Assembly: GCA_026936335.1 (NCBI GenBank)
Contig: JAPMXV010000016.1
Coordinates: 124,001-188,000, forward strand
DNA: 64,000 nt
Source: Mantamonas sphyraenae
Taxonomy: Eukaryota; CRuMs; Mantamonadidae
Reading direction: 5' to 3'
Shown: in pieces, positions 44,201 to 54,649 of the stretch
Numbering within the stretch: position 1 is the stretch's first letter
Layout of the letters: each line of letters opens with the position of its first letter
Notes under the pieces: generated by a model
Databases searched by the model: none
What the model was told of the DNA's origin: nothing
Seen by the model: the letters and a program-made list of their open reading frames with translations, nothing else
Made by a program: the position numbers and the translations under genes

Positions 44201-47200
44201 ACGCCGTCCACGCGCCCCATGCACGAGCCAGTGCACCCTGTTGCCAATGCGCCAACGCATGGACCATTCTATGCCTCATAGCCGCGTGCTTCTCCCGCCT
44301 TGCACGCCACAACTCAAGCGCAGCACGAAGCATGCGTCGATTGGCTCGTGCATCGGCTTGTGTATCAAGCCACGCCGCTCGCCAGCTGCGCAGTGCACCA
44401 AGTACCACCGCACGCTGTGCCTGTGCCGTCGCACGCCGATGGTCACTGTGTGCCTTTCGCCGTTGCTCCACGTACGCCCTCCATCCAAACCAGGCATGGG
44501 ATCGTCGCTCCCCGCGCCAATGAGCCAGTGCTTTCGCTTCCAACGCGTGTGCCCAACGGCAGTGCTCCACATACGCCAGCCACAGGTGCCAATGTGCATG
44601 CAACACACGTTTGCGTCGCACACGTGCCTCCACACTGGCGCCCCACTGTGTGTGCCACCGTCTCAGCGTGGATTGCAGACGCGCTTTGCGTTTGTTGGCC
44701 TCGGCACGTCGTTGTGCCTCCACTTTGGCCACACGGTGAGCCACATAGCGGTGCCACATGTGCAGTGCTGATGCCAAGTGGCGTGCACGCCAGGTGAGTG
44801 CAGCATGCCGCAGGACACGCCTGTGGCGTGCGTGTGTGTGCGCCGCACGCAGCCACACGTGCAACAGACGACGCGCCTGCCTGCGCTGTGCTGACGATTC
44901 CCATCGGCGCTGTGCCGTGGCTCGCACCCACGTGCCAATGGCTCGCTTCACGACGTGAACCTCGCACAGGGCTTCGACACGCACTTGGCGCTCACGCAAT
45001 ACTGCTTGCACAGCCACGCCAGCACGCCACCCTTGCCACGCTGTGTGCAGACGCCGGTGACTCCAGTGCGCCAGTGCCACGTGTTGCAAACGGCGGCCAC
45101 GGCGCGTGTGCCGCATCCACGCCACCCACTGTCGAAATGCCCACGCTTGCCTCCGTGTCTGCCAATGCCACATTGCACGTGCCATTCCGCGTCGCAACGC
45201 CATGCGTTCCATCCAACGACGCATCATGGCACGTGTCACCTGCCATCGATGCATGTCGGCCACGCGTTTCCCCTGCAAGCCAACCTGCCACGCGTGCAAA
45301 TGCCGATGCACGCACCACGCCTCTGTGGCAAGTGTGGCCTCCTCGCCCACCGCTCGCAGACGCAACATGGCTTGAGTCACAGCGTACCATGTGCCAAATG
45401 CACGTGCCATGTGTCGTGCGTGCATGCGCATGGCCGCACGTCGAGCCTCCTGAACACGCGCCACCTGGCTGCGCCATCCCTGCCACGCTCGCAACAGTTC
45501 CCGCTTTGCCCACCGCCCCAGCAGTGTGCGTTGCAGACGGCGCACATACACACGTCGCATCCACACGCGCAAGGTGTGGGACAGGCCACGCATGCGCCAT
45601 GTGGCACTCGCCTCCTGCAGCGTCCCTGTGTACACTCTCCAGCGCCACGCGTGCGTCCATTTTGCCAACACACGCAATTGGACGCCGCGCGTGTGTTCTC
45701 TCTGCCATTGCGACTGCAGACGGCGCACGTGTGCCTTGTAGGACGCCACAGCGCGCCACTGCAGCACACTTCGGCGAAGGCATCCGTCACGCACAGCAGA
45801 CACAACCCAGCGCACCTGACGTGCCTCCTCCACCACCTCCACCCATCCACTCCACGCTCTTGCGATGGCAAACGATCGCCATCGCGCAATGGCCCTCTTT
45901 CCACGCAACTCACGATCCCACGATTGCTTCCAAGCCTTCCATGCACCGGACAGACGTCTCATGCGCTCCATCACATGCACGCGCATCGCTGCCTGCTGCA
46001 ACATCGCCTGAACTTCTGTCTCCAGTGCCAGCTGCTCCTCTTGCAAAGCCGTTGGGTTGCTTGCGGTCATCGTCGCCTGTGACTTTGCCTCAGCTTCGTT
46101 CTCAGTCGTGGGCTCAGGCAAAGGCGCTGGCGTGTACCGTCGCTCTTGCAGTTGCTTCCACGCGCGTGGGCGAAGGATAGCTCCACGCAACACCTTGCGC
46201 AGGCGAATGTTGTCTCGTTCCATGGCCTCGAGGGCTCCGTATGCATCCACTGCATCTGTCTGTGTGCCCTGCTCTTCCAATTCCACCATCACGACCTCCA
46301 CTTCTTCCTCTTCCTCCTCCACATCCTCCTCGTCGTCTTCTTCACCTTCTTCCCGCGTATCAATCGACGGTCCAGCAGACGCTTGGTCACGGCTTTCCAA
46401 CTGCTCACGGAGACCATCGTTGTCCAGAAGCAACCTTTCGATCTGTCGCTTCAACTCGGGGACCATGATACTGTTCTCTTCGTGCTCTCGAGTCATGCGT
46501 TTGTTGGCCTGCTTCGCCGCCTCCAGCTCTGCTTCCGCTTGAGCCAGTGCTGCGTTCACCTGATCGTATTGCGCCTGCACTTTGCGGTTTCCACTTACCA
46601 TCAGTGCTCGATCGCGACGGTACTCTTGCATCTCAGCTTCCACATCCTCTTGGTCCTCCTGCACGCGGTCGAGTGCAAACTGCAGCGCACGTCTCACCTC
46701 CATACTCTCCGCCAACTTGTCACGCATTGCACGTGTCTGTTCGTACCGTTGCATCCCTTCGCGCTCATACGCACCTGCCTGTGCCTCCCATTGCCTCTCG
46801 CGAGCCACCACTGATCGCCACACATCGTCCAGGCCACTCGACGCCATTCGTTCCTGCAACCATTGGACACGCGCAGGGTCCATGGCCTGCGCCAACGCGT
46901 CCGTGTTTCTGTCTGCTTGGTGCCCGTCCATCTCGCCTTGTACCCAGGCGGTGACACGTGCACGTTCATCCGCAAGCACCCAATCGACGCATAGTTGCAT
47001 CTCCTTGCGCAGTTGGATCGCCTGTGCGTCCAATCGTTGGATGGCCTTGCGCATTGTCGCGTTATCCTCCATCAACATTTGCTGTTGTTGTGTGCTCTGC
47101 GAGGATGACGTGGCGACATTGGCTGGAATCTGTGTTTGCGTCGCCTGGCTCTGCAATCGACGTCGCTCATCCTCCCATGCCACTCGATGCTGCTCCAGCG

Positions 47201-50200
47201 TCTGCTGTGTCAAGTCGCGCTGGTGTCGTGCCCGTTCAGCTTCGCGTGTCATCTCATCAGCGCGCCGTGCCTCCGTGGCGAGATCGCTTTGCAGCGCACT
47301 CATGGCACGCTCCAATTCCTGCCCGCGTGCTTCCACGTGCTGCTGGTGCTGTTCCACGGCATGCAAGGCCATGGCAAGCGCCGTATTGTCACTCTGCAAG
47401 TTTGCAATAGACTCGCTCTGCTCACGAAGCACAGCAGCCTCCTGCTTAAGCACATCCAGTTCCAATTGCAACGCACGGACGTTGCCATGTGCTTCCGCAG
47501 CCTCTTGGGATGCCACCATGCGTTGCTTGTGTGCTTCTTGTTCTCGTGCATGGCTCTCGTGGATCTGCTCCTGATGCATCCTCGACATGTGGTTCAGATG
47601 GCTTACTTGTTGTTCTCGCTGCTCCATCGTCTCCTGCAGCGTGTCAACTTGTGCCTCCAGTTCGCGTATCTGTTCTTGCTGGCGCTGAGACTCGCGTCCA
47701 GCCTCGTTCAGTTCGTCATTGAGCTGCTTGCACACCTGCAATAGCTCACCGTGAACCCGCTCTAGCTGTGCACGTGAGTCGTCGGCCTGCGTGCGGGGCT
47801 GCAGGGCAATCTCGTTTGTGCTTTGGTCCACAGTCTGCGCCATGGCTGTCAGCTGCATGTTGCTCTCATCCAGCTGCTGTTTCGAATGGCTTAGCCTGTC
47901 CTCAAGCCGTGTGTTCCGAGCATTCAGCACGTGCATCTGCCCTTGTGTGTCCTGCACCTGCTTCTGCAGCATGTCATGCTCCAACTGCAGCTTCTGATGG
48001 CTTTGTTGCAGCAGGATGAGCTCGTGTCCTGTGCGTTCAACAGTCATCGTCAACTGCTGTGCCTCGAGCCTCCACCGTTCGGCCTCTGCGCCCCGTGCGT
48101 GCGATTCCTGCTGTAACGCAGCGATGCGTGAGGAAGCAACACTGTTCTGTGCGTGTTGCCGTTTCAACTGTTGAACCAAGGTGCGGTTTGCCTGCTGCAA
48201 GGCCGCACACTGTTGCTTCGTCTCTGTGTGCTGCTCGCGTTCTTGCGACAGAGCTTGCTCTTTGACTTCCGTTTTCTCCATCCAGGTCTGCGTCTCTCTT
48301 GTCGACCGCGCCAGCATGCCTTCCAGCTGCGCCTTCTCTGCCCCGTGCAGCTTCTCCATCCTCTCCCTCTCTGCCTGCACATCAGCATCATTGCCATCCG
48401 CAGCCATCTCTGCCTCCAGTGCACTCCTCAACCCAGCCATCTGCTCCTGCATGTTCCTCATCATCCTCTCCAGCTCGCTCCTCTCCTCCTCAACCCGTTT
48501 CCTCCTCCTGCTCTCTTCTTCAGCATCCTCCTTTGCCCGTGCCAGCATGCCTTCCAGCTGCGCCTTCTCTGCCCCGTGCAGCTTCTCCATCCTCTCCCTC
48601 TCTGCCTGCATATCACCATCATTGCCATCCGCAGCCATCTCTGCCTCCAGTGCACTCCTCAACCCAGCCATCTGCTCCTGCATATTCCTCATCATCCTCT
48701 CCAGCTCGCTCCTCTCCTCCTCCACCCGTTTCCTCCTCCTGCTCTCCTGCTCTGCATCCTCCTTTGCCCGTGCCAGCATGCCTTCCAGCTGCGCCTTCTC
48801 TGCCCCGTGCAGCTTCTCCATCCTCTCCCTCTCTGCCTGCACATCACCATCATTGCCATCCGCAGCCATCTCTGCCTCCAGTGCACTCCTCAACCCAGCC
48901 ATCTGCTCCTGCATGTTCCTCATCATCCTCTCCAGCTCGCTCCTCTCCTCCTCAACCCGTTTCCTCCTCCTGCTCTCCTCCTCTGCATCCTCCTTTGCCC
49001 GTGCCAGCATTCCCTCCAGCTGCGCCTTCTCTGCCCCGTGCAGCTTCTCCATCCTCTCCCTCTCTGCCTGCATATCACCATCATTGCCATCCACAGCCAT
49101 CTCTGCCTCCAGTGCACTCCTCAACCCAGCCATCTGCTCCTGCATATTCCTCATCATCCTCTCCAGCTCGCCCCTCTCCTCCTCCACCCGCTTCCTCCTC
49201 CTGCTCTCCTCCTCTGCATCTTCCTTTGCCCGTGCCAGCATTCCCTCCAGCTGCGCCTTCTCTGCCCCGTGCAGCTTCTCCATCCTCTCCCTCTCTGCCT
49301 GCACATCACCATCATTGCCATCCGCAGCCATCTCTGCCTCCAGTGCACTCCTCAACCCAGCCATCTGCTCCTGCATGTTCCTCATCATCCTCTCCAGCTC
49401 GCTCCTCTCCTCCTCCACCCGCTTCCTCCTCCTGCTCTCCTCCTCTGCATCTTCCTTTGCCCGTGCCAGCATGCCTTCCAGCTGCGCCTTCTCTGCCCCG
49501 TGCAGCTTCTCCATCCTCTCCCTCTCTGCCTGCACATCACCATCATTGCCATCCGCAGCCATCTCTGCCTCCAGGGCACTCCTCAACCCAGCCATCTGCT
49601 CCTGCATGTTCCTCATCATCCTCTCCAGCTCGCTCCTCTCCTCCTCCACCCGTTTCCTCCTCCTGCTCTCCTCCTCTGCATCCTCCTTTGCCCGTGCCAG
49701 CATGCCTTCCAGCTGCGCCTTCTCTGCCCCGTGCAGCTTCTCCATCCTCTCCCTCTCTGCCTGCACATCAGCATCATTGCCATCCGCAGCCATCTCTGCC
49801 TCCAGGGCACTCCTCAACCCAGCCATCTGCTCCTGCATGTTCCTCATCATCCTCTCCAGCTCGCTCCTCTCCTCCTCCACCCGCTTCCTCCTCCTGCTCT
49901 CTTCTTCAGCATCTTCCTTTGCCCGCGCCAGCATGCCTTCCAGCTGCGCCTTCTCTGCCCCGTGCAGCTTCTCCATCCTCTCCCTCTCTGCCTGCACATC
50001 ACCATCATTGCCATCCACAGCCATCTCTGCCTCCAGTGCACTCCTCAACCCAGCCATCTGCTCCTGCATGTTCCTCATCATCCTCTCCAGCTCGCTCCTC
50101 TCCTCCTCCACCCGCTTCCTCCTCCTGCTCTCCTCCTCTGCATCCTCCTTTGCCCGTGCCAGCATTCCCTCCAGCTGCGCCTTCTCTGCTCCGTGCAGCT

Positions 50201-51762
50201 TCTCCATCCTCTCCCTCTCTGCCTGCACATCAGCATCATTGCCATCCGCAGCCATCTCTGCCTCCAGTGCACTCCTCAACCCAGCCATCTGCTCCTGCAT
50301 GTTCCTCATCATCCTCTCCAGCTCGCTCCTCTCCTCCTCCACCCGCTTCCTCCTCCTGCTCTCCTCCTCTGCATCCTCCTTTGCCCGTGCCAGCATTCCC
50401 TCCAGCTGCGCCTTCTCTGCCCCGTGCAGCTTCTCCATCCTCTCCCTCTCTGCCTGCACATCACCATCATTGCCATCCGCAGCCATCTCTGCCTCCAGTG
50501 CACTCCTCAACCCAGCCATCTGCTCCTGCATGTTCTCTCATCCTCCTCTCCAGCTCGCTCCTCTCCTCCTCCACCCGCTTCCTCCTCCTGCTCTCCTCCT
50601 CTGCATCCTCCTTTGCCCGTGCCAGCATGCCTTCCAGCTGCGCCTTCTCTGCCCCGTGCAGCTTCTCCATCCTCTCCCTCTCTGCCTGCACATCACCATC
50701 ATTGCCATCCGCAGCCATCTCTGCCTCCAGTGCACTCCTCAACCCAGCCATCTGCTCCTGCATATTCCTCATCATCCTCTCCAGTTCGCTCCTCTCCTCC
50801 TCCACCCGCTTCCTCCTCCTGCTCTCTTCTTCAGCTTCCTTTCTCGCTCGTGCCATCATCCCCTCAAGTTGTTCCTTTTCTGCCGAATACAATCGTCGTA
50901 GATGTGCGTTCTCCATCTCCAACTCGACGTTCCGTTCCTTCTCTCTTTCGCAAACGCTCATCTCCTCCACCAGCGTCTGCTGCAATTCCTGAGCCTGTTT
51001 CTGCATCGTCCTAGTCACCTCTTGATATTCTCCAAGTTCCCTTTGTGCTTGTGTCTTCTCCTTTTTCAGCGCCTGGATCTCCGCCCGGCTCGTGCGCAAT
51101 TCGTCTTCCAGCATCTCCAGCTCCTCCTTTGCCAGTACCTCATCCATAACGCTCCGCATTTCCCCGTTCTGCTTGCTCATGTTCTCCATCACTTTGTACA
51201 GTTCCTTTGCTTCCTCCTCTTGCTGTCGCTGCTTCTCCTGCAGTTCCTCCACTTGTCGCCTGAGCCCGTCCACCTCGCTATGGGCCGCTGCCAATTCCTT
51301 CCGACGATCCTCTTGCAGCTCCGTTTCTCGTGCCAATTCGTGAAACAATTGTGTGCTCACATTCATCATTCTCTGCAGGCTGCGGATGTGTTCCACCTCG
51401 GCTTCCTCTTCCTGCGACCCAAATTTCTCGGCGCGCGCCAAAAGCGCGCCAACCCGTTCCGATGCACGCCGTACCGTCTCTCGGCTCGCTCGCCACCACA
51501 TTGAGTCTTCGCCGTCGCCATCCTTTGCCGTCGCCTGTACAATGACCTCACACAGCTTGTCCAATGTCTTGCCCAGCTCTCGGGCCTGTGCATGATCCGC
51601 CGCTTGCCTCGCAGCACGCCGTTCCTCTGCATCTCGCAGCCGTTCGAGTTCCGCGTCGTCCCGCCTGCTTTCCTGTTCCATTTGGCGGATGTGTGCCTTC
51701 AGTTGTTCGGTGAGCGTCTGCTCCTGCAGCAGCCATTGCCGCAGTTGCGTCGCGGACGCCAT
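41241..51762 (-). CDS. Giant SFI1-like coiled-coil protein with eleven 77-residue repeats (one apparent frameshift)
   Basis: The gene appears intronless and would encode about 3506 residues if one extra nucleotide near 50535-50549 is discounted. The ATG at 51762 opens a charged coiled coil (to about residue 305). Eleven near-identical 77-residue units follow (about 305-1155), each containing GLRSALEAEM, AERERMEKLHGAEKAQLEGM and ESRRRKRVEEERSELERM. A further coiled coil runs to about 1850. Residues of about 1900-3100 are Trp/Arg/Ala-rich repeats at about 30-35-residue spacing (LLRAWQGWRSQV, LHTAWQGWRAGV, MARAMWHWQTRRQAWAF), which resemble SFI1 centrin-binding repeats. A final coiled coil and a His/Ser-rich tail end the protein. 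The likely role is a centrin-decorated centriolar or flagellar-root filament; this is inferred from SFI1. It is far longer than SFI1. Confidence 0.8.
48301..50850 (-). repeat. Tandem 231-bp coding repeat, eleven copies plus partial ends
   Basis: Unit length is 231 bp (77 codons) with only a few substitutions between copies. Variants recur at fixed codons: NDGD or NDAD, AADG or AVDG, VQAER or MQAER, EEES or EQES. A degenerate partial unit precedes the array (MMARARKEAEEESRRRKRVEEERSE) and another follows it. Because the period is a multiple of three, the opposite strand also stays open throughout; those antisense frames are not genes. Confidence 0.95.
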
Positions 51763-51945
51763 GTCTTCCTTCTGCGTCTGCGTTTGCGTCTGCGTCGTCT
51801 CTGTTCTGTCCAACTGCTTGCAATCCACTACTGTGTCAAACAATCAAACACACCCCTTGTGTCGATGCTTGTCGAAATGAACCGCAAATGCCCACGCAGC
51901 AGCCAGCCCAACCGAATTTTCCTTTGCCCAGCACAGCGCCGCCAC
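51763..51945. promoter_or_regulatory. Shared divergent upstream region, SFI1-like / C2-AGC kinase
   Basis: A 183-bp spacer between outward-facing start codons. It includes a short tandem of GTCTGC/GTTTGC hexamers at about 51768-51797. It shrinks to 102 bp if the kinase uses the in-frame ATG at 51865. Confidence 0.4.
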
Positions 51946-54017
51946 ATGTCCACCTCTTCTTCAAAATCGGTTCGTCCCAAAGATGAGCTGGTCCTGAAGA
52001 TCATCAAAGGCGTGGGTCTGTGTCCCAAGGACCGTCTTGGTACGTGTGGCGTGCCTTTCCACGCTGGGATGACTTTGGATTTGCCCTTTCACTCACACGC
52101 CGGCTCCCACCCTCCAACCAGGCACCGCCGATCCATTCTGTGTCGTCTCCATAGGGGACACACAGATCATGAAGACCAATGTCAAACGACGCACCCTTGA
52201 ACCGCGGTGGGGAACGAAAACATCCATGTATGTGGTTAGAAGTCGGTGGGAAGCGTGTGCCAAGGTTGCACTCTCACACTCTCGCACACGCCACAGCGAT
52301 CTGGAAGACTATAGCGACGATACAGATGTGACGTTTACCGTCCTCCACGGCTCCGTGCTGAAAAAGAATAGCAACTTTATGGGCACAGCGGTGGTGCGGC
52401 TCGGGGAGCTCCTGGATTTTGGGAACGAGCCAACGCGCATCAAACTGAGCGACCGCTCTGCGGACGATGACGAGGCCAATGATTCCATGGACCGAGACGA
52501 CGACTGTGGGGACATTGTTGTGTTGGTTCAACGCTCCAAGAGCGAAGAGCGTGCACGTGTCAGCCTGGACGACTTTGACCTGCTTGCCGTTATTGGACAG
52601 GGCACCTATGGCAAGGTACGGCACCTGTCCCCACCACAGAAGCAACCCCACCCGCGCCCACTGACTGACTCTTTTGGCCTTCTCACCCTCTCATTGTGTT
52701 TTCCAACTCACAGGTGTTCCAGGTGCGCAAGAGGTCCAGCGGGCAGATCTTTGCCATGAAGGTGATCAAGAAACACCGCATCCTCACCATGAATGAGGTG
52801 GAACACACCATGACGGAACGGGAGGTGCTGCACGACGTCGACTCGCCCTTTGTTGTCAAGATGCACTACGCATTCCAGTCGGAGGACAGCCTGCACTTTG
52901 TGATGGACTTTGTTCCAGGTGGCGAGCTTTTTTTCCACCTTCAGCAGGTACGATCCCCAGTGGTGGCATTCCCGTCACTCCATCTGCCCACACGCCTTAC
53001 ATTGACTTGCCCTTGTGTGCTCACACTTTCATTTCTGCAATGTTTGATGTGTCCTCCCACGCTTTGCAGGAGACGGTGTTCTCGGACGAGCGGGTTCGCT
53101 TCTACGCTGCCGAGCTGGTGCTTGCGTTGGAGCACCTGCACAAGCTCAACATCGTGTACCGAGACTTGAAGCCGGAGAATGTGCTCCTCGATGCAGAGGG
53201 ACACGTTGCACTGACCGACTTTGGCCTCAGCAAGGGTGGGCTTGGATACGGCGACACCACAAAAACCTTTTGTGGCACCGCCGAGTATCTGGCCCCTGAA
53301 ATGGTCCTTGGGCAACCCTATGGCTTTGCCGTCGACTGGTGGTCCTTGGGACTCCTCCTCTATGAGATGTATTGCGGAGACGTACGTTCGGATGTCCTGT
53401 CCCCCGCAGCCTGCCTGTGTTTTTGTTTTTTGCCAGCTCCTTCGCTCACCTTTCTCCTTTCTCGTTTGCTCCTCACACAGACACCCTTCTTTGACGAGAA
53501 CCCGCATGAGATGTACAACAAGATTCTACAAGACGACTTGGAGTTCCCAGATTACATGAGCGAGCCTGCCATGGACCTCATCTCGGGGGTAAGTGGCCCG
53601 CTTTGCTAATTGCCAACACGAACCCACGCTCACAATCCCCCCCGAAACCCCCTCTGTCCCCCCATCATTGGCAAACACACGTGACATTGCCCACCTTGCA
53701 CACACCCACAGCTGCTGGACCGCAGTCCATCCCGCCGGCTGGGAGGCTCGATCGTCGATGCAGCAGAGATCAAACTGCACAACTACTTTCACGGCATGGA
53801 TTGGAAGCGTGTGGCTCGACGCAAGGAACCGCCTCCGTTTGTGCCTGATGTGAAGAGTCTGGAGGACACGCACTTGTTTGACGAGGAGTTTACGTCCAAG
53901 ACACCCGAGCTCTCGTTGGCAGACACGACCCTGACCTCTGCCGACCAGGAACACTTTGTCGGGTTCAGCTACAGTGGCTCCTCTCTCAGCAATGCCTCGT
54001 TGGGCAACAGTTCGTGA
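51946..54017 (+). CDS. AGC-family Ser/Thr kinase with N-terminal C2 domain (Sch9/S6K-like)
   Basis: Seven exons: 51946-52039, 52122-52227, 52297-52615, 52714-52947, 53070-53381, 53481-53588 and 53712-54017. All phases agree, giving 492 residues; an ATG at 51865 would add 27. Residues of about 15-130 form a C2 domain ([35 protein letters not shown]). The kinase follows: GQGTYGKV loop, AMKVIKKH lysine, [19 protein letters not shown], activation loop [12 protein letters not shown], and [13 protein letters not shown]. The C-tail has the turn-like TPELS and the hydrophobic motif HFVGFSY. Activation-loop and tail motifs imply PDK1- and TORC-type activation. Fungal Sch9 has the same C2-AGC order. 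The target is unknown. Confidence 0.93.
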
Positions 54018-54649
54018 GGAATGGTCCCAGCTGCCATCATGAATGCAACACAATCCATTTCTGGAGTCGTGAGTTTTACACACACACACACCTCGCACAC
54101 ACCTCGCACACATACACGCACGTGCCACCTGTGTGCACTTGGACGTTTTGGCCACGGGCATCACTCGTTTGCAAGTCCCCACCACACGCCTGAGCTCCAT
54201 GTGCATGTTGGCAAACCACCACAAGGGGGTGCTTGGCTGCAAATTCGACGCCAAAGTGTCGTCGACATGGCCTGTGCAGGCCTGCGGCACAGCGGCCTAC
54301 GGACGTCGCGTGTGCATGCTGCACTGTGCACACATATGTACAGGCATGGTGGAGGAACGAGCATGGGCATGGACGTGCATGCAGTCGTGTGTGTGGAGAA
54401 AGGCGGAGGAATCGGCGCAGCTGGGAGATGGGTGATCCCCTCTCGTGGCAGGGGGAGCGTCACCGCACAAACGGGGCAAAAACTGACGCAGACACGGGAT
54501 GTACCCTTTGTCAGACACCCTCGGAGGCCGAGCACTCGCAGTTTGAACCCATTGCTGCTTTCGAGAACCAGTGACCGTCCCCATCTTGCACGTGTGCATA
54601 GAACGACGGGCCAGGAAAAAAAAGCACCTCACACACGCAACACAGCCAA
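54018..54649. other. 632-bp spacer between the kinase and SH3 genes
   Basis: Both neighbours are on plus, so this holds the kinase 3' end and the SH3-gene promoter. CA-rich stretches lie at about 54078-54125. An open minus-strand frame overlaps it, but it is Pro/Val low complexity created by the SH3 gene. No RNA gene or exon is seen. Confidence 0.5.

Noticed and set aside
42470-46180. Long plus-strand Cys/His/Pro-rich frames opposite the SFI1-like region
   Set aside because: They arise from Trp and Arg codons (TGG, CGT, CAC complements) on the minus strand. The Cys/His content is a reading artefact, not zinc fingers.
48301-50850. Tandem repeats as CRISPR array or satellite DNA
   Set aside because: Units are directly adjacent without spacers, are 231 bp long, and encode an open coiled-coil frame inside a larger gene.
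48153-51014. Plus-strand open frames of over 900 codons across the repeat array
   Set aside because: The 231-bp period is a multiple of three, so one stop-free unit makes any frame stop-free. The products are Leu/Pro/Ser/Cys-rich low complexity, and the minus frame fits coiled-coil heptads and continues into SFI1-like sequence.
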